20,282 bases of DNA from a virus: IMG/VR virus record IMGVR_UViG_3300039412_000906, positions 1 through 20,282 of that record, one strand, 5' to 3'. The notes under the pieces are model-generated. The model was not told the origin of the DNA and searched no databases. It saw only the letters and a program-made list of their open reading frames with translations. Positions 1 to 5,915 of this stretch are shown here, piece by piece. Position 1 is the stretch's first letter. Every line of letters begins with the position of its first letter. The position numbers and the translations under genes were made by a program.

Positions 1-1
1 C

Positions 2-250
2 GGCGTTTCGCTGCTGACCGGAGGCCTGCGGCCGGCGGCAAGCGTGGGCGCAGCGGGGATGGCCGCGGCGCAGATCATGCGGATAGCGGGCGATGACGAC
101 GTAACCCCGATACCACCTGGTGGTGGAGGGACGAAGACACCGCCGGAAGGTCCGGGAGGTGGTAGCGCTGCTGGGGGAAACCCTAAGCCAGGCGGGGCGG
201 GAGAGGTATTGAATCATCTGCGGCGTTCGCTCACGACGACGCGAAGGTAG
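2..250 (+). CDS. C-terminus of Gly/Pro-rich phage protein (partial)
   Basis: The frame is open from the left edge, so only the last 82 residues are visible. The fragment has an Ala/Gly-rich, weakly hydrophobic stretch followed by a Gly/Pro-rich low-complexity region (PIPPGGGGTKTPPEGPGGG) and a basic end (LNHLRRSLTTTRR). No enzymatic motif is seen and I do not recognise the family. Its place upstream of tail-like genes on the same strand makes a virion or DNA-delivery protein possible, but this is context only. The 3' end overlaps the convergent gene on the other strand by 37 bases. Confidence 0.5.
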   Translation, partial: GVSLLTGGLRPAASVGAAGMAAAQIMRIAGDDDVTPIPPGGGGTKTPPEGPGGGSAAGGNPKPGGAGEVLNHLRRSLTTTRR

Positions 251-465
251 AAGGCGCGCACCAGGATTGGAGCGATACTGTTGGCCGTCTCCGGGTATTG
301 TTCGATGGCCGATTCGGCGACCTTCGCAGCAGTCAGATTAGGCTGAGCGGCTTGCCATTTGCGGAGCCAGATCTCAGCGTCGGCTAAGGGGTTAGCCGAA
401 ATAAGATGGCTCGGCCGCGCCATTGTGTTGCGTTTTTGAGACGGTCTGCTAAGCTCGTTTTGCAT
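214..465 (-). CDS. Small hypothetical protein, possible moron
   Basis: An 83-aa protein. ATG is preceded by ACGGAGG with an 8-base spacer, a strong ribosome binding site. An internal Met at residue 15 is an alternative start. The sequence is mostly helical (AEIWLRKWQAAQPNLTAAKVAESAIEQYPETANS) with no metal site, signal peptide or membrane segment, and an Arg-rich C-terminus. It is the only minus-strand gene among plus-strand structural genes and is convergent with the gene to its left. That is the layout of a phage moron with its own promoter. Function unknown. Confidence 0.6.
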   Translation of the reverse strand: MQNELSRPSQKRNTMARPSHLISANPLADAEIWLRKWQAAQPNLTAAKVAESAIEQYPETANSIAPILVRAFYLRVVVSERRR

Positions 466-571
466 CTGAAAAACCTCCGTTTTCGGGTGCCACGGGGCGG
501 GGCCGTTGGTAGCGGTCGCCGCCTCACTTAGTTTACGCCCGAAGGGGTGTCAGTAGAGAGGAAATCGAACG

Positions 572-958
572 ATGCGAATCAATGCAGTTGTGTCGGTGAC
601 GCATTTGACACCGCAGTGCCTGGCGACGGTGCTGGGCTTGTTGCCGGCAGCGCCGGACGCGAAAACTCAACCGATCTGGGCGAACCGAGTGGATGTGCAG
701 ATACCGGCCGGAGTCACGACGTACGGCTATTATTTTGACCTGGCTAACTTCCCGCCGGGCACGGTGGCGAACATGGCCACGGCCGGACATGTAACGGGTC
801 AGGTCCAGCCGGGCACCGCAGGGGCGCCTGGATTACCATTCACGGATGCGCCAGCGGGATTGGGCTTCGGCGCGGCGCGCGACATCACGAAAATCTGGAT
901 CGACATTGGGGCAACTGGCACGATGGCGGTTATCGTGAGTGTCGATCTGAGGAACTGA
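572..958 (+). CDS. Hypothetical virion-like protein
   Basis: A 128-aa protein with no signal peptide and no Cys cluster. The ATG follows AGAGGAAA with an 8-base spacer. The chain is rich in Gly, Ala, Thr and beta-branched residues (VDVQIPAGVTTYGYYFDL, DITKIWIDIGATGTMAVIVSV), as expected of a beta-sandwich structural or decoration protein. The next gene starts 7 bases after the stop in the same direction, so the two are probably co-transcribed. A minor tail or capsid component is an inference from position and composition; no family is recognised. Confidence 0.65.
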   Translation: MRINAVVSVTHLTPQCLATVLGLLPAAPDAKTQPIWANRVDVQIPAGVTTYGYYFDLANFPPGTVANMATAGHVTGQVQPGTAGAPGLPFTDAPAGLGFGAARDITKIWIDIGATGTMAVIVSVDLRN

Positions 959-965
959 GGGGACG

Positions 966-1964
966 ATGAAACGACTATTGCTGCTGGCTCTGCTTGCGGT
1001 ACCGTGCTTCGCACTGACAACGGTGCAGGACACGCTGTATACGGCGACGGGGGCGTTTTGCTCGGGCAAGGTGACGCTGAGCTGGGACACCTTCACCTCG
1101 CCGACGGATGGGCACACGGTCTACGAGGGCACGTACGAGTTTCCGGTGACGGCGGCTATCAACGGGCTGAGCGTCTCGCTCGAGCCGGGGCAATACACGG
1201 CGAGCTACAACATCACCCCATCGGGATGCGCGCCGGCGTACGAGCAATGGATCGTGCCATCGTCACCGGGAACGGTGAATCTGGCTGGAGTGAGAAGCAT
1301 CAATCCGCCGGTGCCCTACAGCCTGGTGTCGCTGGCATGGCTGGCGCAGGATGGGGCGGTAAATGGGAATGGGATGTGCTGGACTACCTTGGGTGGGTGG
1401 GGACCTGGAACCTGCGGAGGCGGAGGCGGCGGAAGCATGACCTGGCCGGGGGCGGCGGGCTTGGCTGTGTATGCAGGATCGAGCGCGTGGGGGACATCGC
1501 TGACGGCGCCGAGCGGGCTTCAGGGAGTGACGTTTACATCCTACGTACCGAGCCTGACGGCGCTGGGGACGGCAGCAACGGCGACATTGGGCACGAGCGG
1601 GGCGACGGTGCCACTGCTGAACACGGCGAACACATGGAGCGCGCTGCAGACGGTGACGAGCATGACGGGGAGCGGCGGAGTGGTGGATATGTCCGGCTCG
1701 ACGCACACGACTCCGGCGAAGGTGGGGGTGACGGCGAGCAAGCCGGCCGTGTGCGCCATTGGCGAGATGTATTTCGCGACGGACGCGACGCCTGGCCAGA
1801 ACTGGTACTACTGCACGGCGAGCAACACCTGGACTCAGCAGACCGGAGGCGGTGGAGGGAGCGGGTTGAGCGGTAGTTGCACGTGGTCGGTATTGGAGGC
1901 GGGAAGCTGTGGCGCTGGGAGCCTTGCCGCCGCGATGACCTGGGCAGAGATTGAGGCGTTATAA
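966..1964 (+). CDS. Tail-fibre-like protein with N-terminal signal peptide
   Basis: A 332-aa protein. Residues 1-16 (MKRLLLLALLAVPCFA) form a textbook Sec signal peptide. Residues 17-110 look like a beta-sandwich with Cys32 and Cys88. Residues 151-157 are a pure Gly-Ser linker. Residues 160-245 are Thr/Ala/Gly-rich and include NTANTWSALQT, a pattern common in phage tail-fibre repeats. Residues 255-290 hold CAIGEMYFATD...NWYYCTASNTW, a Cys-bracketed receptor-binding-like module, then a second Gly linker and a C-terminus ending TWAEIEAL. A signal peptide on a virion protein is odd: it may instead be a secreted adhesin-like protein. The next gene follows closely. Confidence 0.75.
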   Translation: MKRLLLLALLAVPCFALTTVQDTLYTATGAFCSGKVTLSWDTFTSPTDGHTVYEGTYEFPVTAAINGLSVSLEPGQYTASYNITPSGCAPAYEQWIVPSSPGTVNLAGVRSINPPVPYSLVSLAWLAQDGAVNGNGMCWTTLGGWGPGTCGGGGGGSMTWPGAAGLAVYAGSSAWGTSLTAPSGLQGVTFTSYVPSLTALGTAATATLGTSGATVPLLNTANTWSALQTVTSMTGSGGVVDMSGSTHTTPAKVGVTASKPAVCAIGEMYFATDATPGQNWYYCTASNTWTQQTGGGGGSGLSGSCTWSVLEAGSCGAGSLAAAMTWAEIEAL

Positions 1965-1976
1965 GGAGTCATGAAT

Positions 1977-2093
1977 ATGAAAACGTTGGTGACGTTCGTG
2001 GTGCTGGCAGGGTGTGCACTGTCCCAAACACCGCCGCAGATCGCGAGCACGGTGGATCAGGTGACTCTGTATCAAGCGAGCGTGCACCACTGA
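1977..2093 (+). CDS. Very small putative lipoprotein
   Basis: A 38-aa protein beginning MKTLVTFVVLAGC. The lipobox L-A-G-C places the lipidated Cys at residue 13, after a basic n-region of one Lys and a short hydrophobic core. The mature part is only about 26 residues. AAGGAG lies 8 bases before the chosen ATG; an in-frame ATG two codons upstream is too close to it. The gene follows the tail-fibre-like gene by 12 bases and is the last of this transcription unit before the terminator. Small phage lipoproteins can act in superinfection exclusion or as outer-membrane spanins; neither is shown here. Confidence 0.6.
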   Translation: MKTLVTFVVLAGCALSQTPPQIASTVDQVTLYQASVHH

Positions 2094-2136
2094 CCATGAG
2101 CGAAACCTCCCAGGTGAGGTGACGGAGTCCGAGAAC

Positions 2137-2179
2137 GAAAACTCCCCCCTTCGGCCGAAAGGCTGGAGGGGGAGTTTTC
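2137..2179. terminator. Strong bidirectional terminator
   Basis: A perfect 12-bp stem pairs GAAAACTCCCCC (2137-2148) with GGGGGAGTTTTC (2168-2179). Between them a small inner hairpin carries a GAAA tetraloop (GCC-GAAA-GGC, 2154-2163). The A-run on the left and T-run on the right let the structure work in both directions. It lies after the plus-strand structural unit and close downstream of the convergent minus-strand unit that ends at 2220. Confidence 0.85.
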
Positions 2180-2195
2180 ATTTATGGCGCCGTTT

Positions 2196-2218
2196 GGCAG
2201 GCCGGTGGCCTGCCCCAC
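2196..2218. repeat. REP-like hairpin, copy 1
   Basis: GGCAGGCC-GGT-GGCCTGCC forms a perfect 8-bp stem with a 3-base loop and is followed by CCAC. A related hairpin followed by the same CCAC lies at 18691-18712. The element is in non-coding DNA between the terminator and the stop of the next minus-strand gene. It resembles dispersed REP/BIME-type palindromes of GC-rich bacterial chromosomes. Confidence 0.55.
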
Positions 2219-2219
2219 T

Positions 2220-2429
2220 TTACTGGACGAGGCGGGCGAGGTCGCGGAGATGCTGGGCGCGGGCGAGCTCGGGCTCGAGGATGCTGACGGGCTGAACGCT
2301 GGAGACTTCGCGGTGTTGGGCGCGGCGCTCGACGGCGGCGCAATACTGAGCGAGCTGGATGCGCGCGGCGGCGCGCTCGACGGCGGCGTGTTGCATGGCA
2401 GCGGCGAAGAGAACGAGTGTTGCGATCAT
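2220..2429 (-). CDS. Small helical hypothetical protein
   Basis: A 69-aa protein whose ATG overlaps the stop of the upstream HNH-like gene (ATGA) and has GGGAGG four bases before it. Residues 1-12 (MIATLVLFAAAM) are hydrophobic and could be a short membrane anchor or signal segment. The remainder is an Arg/Ala/Gln-rich amphipathic helix region typical of coiled coils. It is the last gene of a three-gene unit that ends near the bidirectional terminator. Function unknown. Confidence 0.6.
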   Translation of the reverse strand: MIATLVLFAAAMQHAAVERAAARIQLAQYCAAVERRAQHREVSSVQPVSILEPELARAQHLRDLARLVQ

Positions 2430-2797
2430 TTGACCTCCCGAGAGTGGGCGAACCACTCGGCGTTGAGTTGGCGGACAGTGGCGGCGATATCGAGAGAGTA
2501 GCGCAGTTCGAAGGCTGCGCGGCCATCGCGGCCGTGGTCGAGTTCCATATGTTCCTCGTAAGTGAGCGGGATGCAGGAGAAGTCGGAGGCCTTCTGAGAC
2601 ATGCCGCCATCGTTGCCAGTGTGACAGGCCTGGCAACCGGGCAGGCCAGAGATGGCGGAAGGGAGTGAGCGAATCCAGGCGCGGTACTTGGGGCAGCGGG
2701 CGGGGCCACGGCGGGCAGGGCGGCGCGCTGCGCGCGGGTGAGTGGTTTCGCCGTGGATGGCGTAGCGGAGAAAGTGGACGAGGGCTTTACCAGGCAT
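2426..2797 (-). CDS. DUF968-like HNH-type protein
   Basis: A 123-aa protein with a basic N-terminus (RAARRPARRGPARCPKYRAW) and a C-terminal zinc/HNH-like core: Cys55-x2-Cys58-His59, then GGMSQKASDFSCIPL (residues 64-78), His83 and LDHG. This order is that of the DUF968 family found in phage recombination/nin regions, which is related to HNH nucleases. The first His pair of the classic HNH motif is reduced to a single His here. The start overlaps the previous gene by 11 bases and the stop overlaps the next start, so translation is coupled. A nuclease or recombination role is inferred from family resemblance. Confidence 0.7.
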   Translation of the reverse strand: MPGKALVHFLRYAIHGETTHPRAARRPARRGPARCPKYRAWIRSLPSAISGLPGCQACHTGNDGGMSQKASDFSCIPLTYEEHMELDHGRDGRAAFELRYSLDIAATVRQLNAEWFAHSREVK

Positions 2798-3314
2798 CGT
2801 CCAGCTCCTGGATGGAATCGAGGATGCAGGCCTGTTCGATGCGCTTAAGCTGGGCGTCGACGGCGAGGCGATCGAGGGTAGGCTGCTCGCGATAGCCGAG
2901 GAACTGGAGGCGGCCGTCGAGAGCATGCAAGATTCGGCCGAAGGCACCGGGGGCTTCGCGTTCGCGCTCGAGGATGATAGCTCGGGTGAGGAGGAGGTCC
3001 TCGATCTGGCATTCGATGCGGTGGGCGCGGATAGCGTCTTCGGTGGGAAGCGCGGGCTGAGTTTCGCCTGGGAGCCAGATGCGCCATTGGTCGAGCGAAC
3101 CGCGGCCGGCCTTAAAGCGGCAAATGAAGAAGGACTGGCGGGGCTGGATATGGCGGTGCTCGATGAGATCGGCGACGGTGACCGGGAGGAACATGACGCG
3201 GCCATCGGTGAGGGTGAAGAGCAGGGGCCGGCCGAGTTGTTTGCGGCGGCCGGTGGGAAAGGCCAACGAAACCTCGATGGGGACGTTGGGGCGGAAGCGG
3301 AGGATGTTTGCCAT
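2787..3314 (-). CDS. Hypothetical phage protein
   Basis: A 175-aa protein, first gene of a minus-strand trio. The N-terminal half is beta-rich (NVPIEVSLAFPTGRR, LLFTLTDGRVMFLPV) and ends with a stretch about substrate-like handling of a small domain (FICRFKAGRGSLDQWRIWLP). The C-terminal half is helical with charged repeats (ILEREREAPGAFGRI). No catalytic motif is recognised. No Shine-Dalgarno sequence precedes the ATG; a weak promoter (TTGACG, 17 bases, CACACT) ends five bases before it, so the mRNA may be leaderless. Confidence 0.7.
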   Translation of the reverse strand: MANILRFRPNVPIEVSLAFPTGRRKQLGRPLLFTLTDGRVMFLPVTVADLIEHRHIQPRQSFFICRFKAGRGSLDQWRIWLPGETQPALPTEDAIRAHRIECQIEDLLLTRAIILEREREAPGAFGRILHALDGRLQFLGYREQPTLDRLAVDAQLKRIEQACILDSIQELDDAW

Positions 3315-3319
3315 GTCTT

Positions 3320-3400
3320 AGTGTGACATCTTAGCGCTAGGGCGTCAATACCCCTTTGGGTGTATTGGTGCACTCGTGGGCCTAGGAGTACAATGCGGAC
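3320..3400. promoter_or_regulatory. Divergent promoter region with shared operator-like inverted repeat
   Basis: Rightward: TTGGTG (3365-3370), 18 bases, TACAAT (3389-3394), six bases, then the ATG at 3401, which predicts a leaderless mRNA. Leftward: TTGACG (3348-3343), 17 bases, weak CACACT (3325-3320), five bases, then the ATG at 3314. An inverted repeat CAATACCCC-TTT-GGGTGTATTG with one bulged base (3346-3367) overlaps both -35 regions, so one bound protein could control both directions. A direct repeat of TCTTAG lies at the leftward start. The -10 TACAAT is good; the leftward -10 is poor. Confidence 0.5.
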
Positions 3401-3565
3401 ATGGACACACGAGATGCGGGCGCGATGCGCTGGGAAGGAACGACGCCGAAGCAGCGCAGCGATCATGCCCGCGCGATGAATGCGGCACGATGGGCCGGGC
3501 ACGTGGCGAAGCGACCGGCTTCATCGAGGAAGAAGCCGGCGAAGAGAAAGAAGGCTCCGAAGTGA
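3401..3565 (+). CDS. Small basic protein
   Basis: A 54-aa protein: an N-terminal MRWEGTTPKQRSDHARAMN-type segment followed by AARWAGH and a Lys/Arg-rich tail (RKKPAKRKKAPK). The pattern of W-G-T-T-P-x-Q-R-S-x-H-A-R is one I associate with small conserved proteins of acidobacterial genomes and phages; function unknown, nucleic-acid binding plausible from charge. ATG lies 6 bases after a TACAAT -10 element. AGGAG is present but 12 bases away. The stop overlaps the next GTG start (GTGA). Confidence 0.65.
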   Translation: MDTRDAGAMRWEGTTPKQRSDHARAMNAARWAGHVAKRPASSRKKPAKRKKAPK

Positions 3566-4029
3566 AGACAATTGGGTTGCTCTTAGTGGGATTGACTTTT
3601 GGTTTCGTAATTGGGGCGATTGCAGTGGCTCACCGCGGCGCCCCCTCCGGATCTATCCTTGTGGACCCCTCGCAGGTGCAAGCGATGCCGCAAGCGAAGC
3701 ATCCGGATGTCTTCGACCGGATCGACGCTGAGGAGAGAAGGAAGGGGAAGGAGGACGTGGACATGGAAACGCTGGCTAAGCGATATGGCGCTACAGCATC
3801 TCGGCTGCCAGGTCTTCCTCCCGGGTACACGCTCGATCCGACGCCGGCGGCTCAGGCCGTGGCGGTGGCTGTGCCAGCAGTTCCCGAATCGAAGGGGCTG
3901 CTCCACTTCGATATGCGCGCGGCCTGCCTGGTCACGTCGATGGTTGCACTCGCGCTTGTGTTGGGTGAGATAGAGGCGATGAAGAGGCTGCTGCGGGAGA
4001 TCAGGGACGCGGGCGGCCGGCGTAGCTGA
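3562..4029 (+). CDS. Predicted two-segment membrane protein
   Basis: A 155-aa protein starting at GTG, chosen because GTGA overlaps the stop of the preceding gene. Residues 2-23 (KTIGLLLVGLTFGFVIGAIAV) are a clear membrane segment. A charged middle part follows (DRIDAEERRKGKEDVD), then a Pro/Ala-rich stretch and a second hydrophobic segment near the C-terminus (ACLVTSMVALALVLGEIEAM) with a basic tail. Holin, spanin-like or host-envelope roles are all possible. No lysozyme gene is nearby to support lysis. Confidence 0.65.
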   Translation: MKTIGLLLVGLTFGFVIGAIAVAHRGAPSGSILVDPSQVQAMPQAKHPDVFDRIDAEERRKGKEDVDMETLAKRYGATASRLPGLPPGYTLDPTPAAQAVAVAVPAVPESKGLLHFDMRAACLVTSMVALALVLGEIEAMKRLLREIRDAGGRRS

Positions 4030-4071
4030 AGGCCTGGGAGGAGGCCTTGCAGGGTGTGGCTGAGACGCCAC
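4029..4071 (+). other. Two adjacent hairpins after a stop codon
   Basis: AAGGCCT-GGGAGG-AGGCCTT (4029-4048) begins within the stop of the membrane-protein gene, and GTGGC-TGAGAC-GCCAC (4056-4071) follows. Neither has a T-run after it, so they are more likely mRNA-stabilising or processing structures than a full terminator. Confidence 0.35.
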
Positions 4072-4108
4072 AGTTATTTGGAATATGAAATAGCGTAGGG
4101 AGGAAGCG

Positions 4109-4579
4109 ATGGTCAAAACGGCCATTTCCCGGAGTGCTGAAGCGCTGGAAACCGAGACGGGGGAGTTGGTGGAGAATGGGGTCATTCTGCATCCGGATCT
4201 GCCGGCGGCGCCGCTCGCGGAGATTCTGCTGGAGGAAGCGGAGCCGGGTCTGCTGCGGGAATTGGGCAGGGCGCTCACGATTCGGCATCTGATACGAGCG
4301 ATCAGGGCGGAGCGGCTGCGCGGCCGAAAGCCGATTGAGTCGGCGCCTCTGTTCGCCGGACTAAATCATCTGCCGCGGACGATCACGCTGGATGGGAAGC
4401 GGAGGGTCTTCGCCAAAGCGAACCGGACACAGCTCCGGGCTTACCTGACGAGCTTGCACGCGCGCCACAAAGACCGCATTGCGGATATCGAAGCCGTTCT
4501 GAAGCTGATGGAACAGTATGCGGCCGGCGAACGAAACGTGAACGTGGCAGCGGTTGCGGCCCGGGTGGCGGGCGAATAG
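4109..4579 (+). CDS. Hypothetical protein upstream of recombinase
   Basis: A 156-aa soluble, acidic-to-neutral helical protein. ATG follows AGGGAGGAAGCG, a strong ribosome binding site. The middle has a basic helix (LIRAIRAERLRGRKPIES), and the C-terminal half is a long helix (LTSLHARHKDRIADIEAVLKLMEQYAAGE). No HTH or metal motif is certain. It abuts the recombinase start with no gap (stop TAG then ATG), so the two are probably one operon and it may assist or regulate recombination. Family not recognised. Confidence 0.7.
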   Translation: MVKTAISRSAEALETETGELVENGVILHPDLPAAPLAEILLEEAEPGLLRELGRALTIRHLIRAIRAERLRGRKPIESAPLFAGLNHLPRTITLDGKRRVFAKANRTQLRAYLTSLHARHKDRIADIEAVLKLMEQYAAGERNVNVAAVAARVAGE

Positions 4580-5356
4580 ATGAGAGCGGCGATCTACGCG
4601 CGGGTATCACGGGAGCGGTGCACGGGTTGCGGGCACGTATTCGACGAGCACAAGGGCGGAACGGGGCGCTGCGGGCATGCGGGATGCAAGTGCCCTGGAT
4701 ACGCAGGGCAGCATCCGGAGAATCAACTGGTGGAGCTGCGGCGGTATGCGACGGCGCAATCGTGGGAAGTGGTGGAGTACATCGATCGGGCCACGGGGAA
4801 GAACTCGGACCGGGACGCGTTCAAGGAACTGTTCGTGGATGCGAGCCGGCGGAAGTTCGACGTGGTGATCGTGTGGGCGCTGGACCGGATGTCGCGCGAG
4901 GGGATCGGCTCGACGTTTGAGCACTTGAAGCGGCTGAAGGGGTACGGTCTGGCGTTCGAGAGCTACACGGAGCCGCAGTTCCGGACGACGGGGCCAGGCG
5001 GGGAGATGTTCGCCGAGCTGATGATCGCGCTAGCGGCGTGGATGGCGAAGCAGGAGCGGCTGCGGATCAGCGAGCGCACGAAGGCCGGCCTGGAGCGAGC
5101 GCGGCGGGCGGGGCGCATTGGCGGGCGGCGCCCGAAGGTATTCGACCGGGAGCGGGCGGAGAAGCTGCGAGCGAAGGGAATGAGCTGGCGTGCGATGGCG
5201 CGGGAGATGGGGATCGCGCACAGCACGATCCGCGATGCGCTCGAGAAGCGGTGTACGGAAAAGCGGCAAAAGGGGCGTACGAGAAACGTCTCGAAAAAAG
5301 GGGTCGTTAAGAGCGCAAATAAAGCAGTTGTGGGGTTGCAGCGGCGGGCTAAATAA
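4580..5356 (+). CDS. Serine recombinase (resolvase/invertase type) with Cys-rich insertion
   Basis: A 258-aa site-specific recombinase. YARVS (residues 6-10) supplies Arg8 and nucleophile Ser10. LDRMSRE (101-107) carries Asp102, Arg103 and Arg106. The long E-helix region (AELMIALAAWMAKQERLRISERT) and a Hin-like C-terminal HTH (RAEKLRAKGMSWRAMAREMGIA) follow. Length fits small resolvases, not 450-600-aa large serine integrases. Unusual: about 30 residues after Ser10 contain Cys14, Cys17, His19, His24, Cys31, His33, Cys36 and Cys38, where relatives go directly to a D-Q-x-x-x-x-Q-L segment (here NQL at 48-50). It may be the phage integrase or an invertase. Confidence 0.9.
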   Translation: MRAAIYARVSRERCTGCGHVFDEHKGGTGRCGHAGCKCPGYAGQHPENQLVELRRYATAQSWEVVEYIDRATGKNSDRDAFKELFVDASRRKFDVVIVWALDRMSREGIGSTFEHLKRLKGYGLAFESYTEPQFRTTGPGGEMFAELMIALAAWMAKQERLRISERTKAGLERARRAGRIGGRRPKVFDRERAEKLRAKGMSWRAMAREMGIAHSTIRDALEKRCTEKRQKGRTRNVSKKGVVKSANKAVVGLQRRAK

Positions 5357-5518
5357 CGGTCGTTTGCCGCACAGGCGAGTTCGGCAAACCCGGCAAATTT
5401 GGCGAAGTCGCGAGAGTCGGCGGGCTTGACGGATCCGGCGGAGAGCCGGGGAAATCGCACGAAAAGACAGGGGCAAGGGGGGGGCCGGAAACTCCATCAT
5501 GCAAAATTGCATGGCGGG
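5357..5518. other. Intergenic region with repeats and a 16-bp dyad
   Basis: No gene is seen. Contents: GTTTGCCG (5362-5369) and CGGCAAAC (5382-5389) as an inverted repeat; three 9-bp units TTCGGCAAA, CCCGGCAAA, TTTGGCGAA in tandem (5380-5406); CCGGC-GGAGA-GCCGG (5435-5449); and CATGCAA-AA-TTGCATG (5498-5513), a perfect dyad with a two-base centre. The region lies between two convergent genes just after the recombinase, where a recombination site, operator or terminator could be. No strong T-run terminator is visible. Confidence 0.4.
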
Positions 5519-5824
5519 TCACACGGGTTTCTCCGGCGGCCGGCGCCTGGCGCGCCATTCGCGGAAGGCGAGGAGCATGGGGCCGATGCCGTCGAGGGGC
5601 ATCTGCAATTCGGGCCCACAGAGCCACGAGACCAGAAAGGCGTCCGTGTTGGCGGCTTCGATGGCGCCGAGCACACACTGGGCGTGGTGATAGCCTTCCT
5701 CGGGCGTCCATTGGCAGACCTGTTCCTCGGTTCCATCGTCGTACTTGAGGAAGATCTGGATGTAGGGTTCGAGATCGCGGCCGCTGACGATGGAACGAGC
5801 TTCGATGCTGGCGGGCTTACGCAT
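5519..5824 (-). CDS. Hypothetical early protein
   Basis: A 101-aa protein, the last gene of the long minus-strand operon. ATG follows GAGGGG with a 7-base spacer. The N-terminal half is beta-rich (LEPYIQIFLKYDDGTEEQVCQW) and the rest helical (YHHAQCVLGAIEAANTDAFLV), ending in a basic, Pro-rich tail. No enzymatic motif is seen. I associate similar small proteins with acidobacterial phages, but assign no function. Confidence 0.6.
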   Translation of the reverse strand: MRKPASIEARSIVSGRDLEPYIQIFLKYDDGTEEQVCQWTPEEGYHHAQCVLGAIEAANTDAFLVSWLCGPELQMPLDGIGPMLLAFREWRARRRPPEKPV

Positions 5825-5907
5825 CAGTTAAACCCCTCGATCCATTTGCGGACGTCCTGCGCGCTGCTTGGCCCATGCGATTGGCGGAATGAATAAATGC
5901 ATAGCAA
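5824..5907 (-). CDS. Possible tiny gene or gene remnant
   Basis: A 27-codon frame ending GPSSAQDVRKWIEGFN, whose TGA overlaps the ATG of the next gene (TGATG), like other joints in this operon. The C-terminus reads like real protein, but the only start in a sensible place is TTG and no ribosome binding site is obvious. It may be the decayed end of a once longer gene. Low confidence. Confidence 0.25.
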   Translation of the reverse strand: MLCIYSFRQSHGPSSAQDVRKWIEGFN

Positions 5908-5915
5908 TATACAGC

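Noticed and set aside
2665-3326. Plus-strand frames opposite the trio of minus-strand genes.
   Set aside because: No start signals; the opposite strand has overlapping starts, ribosome sites and an HNH-like motif.
5357-5518. tRNA gene or attachment core next to the recombinase.
   Set aside because: No cloverleaf, T-loop GTTCGA or CCA-like end could be found.
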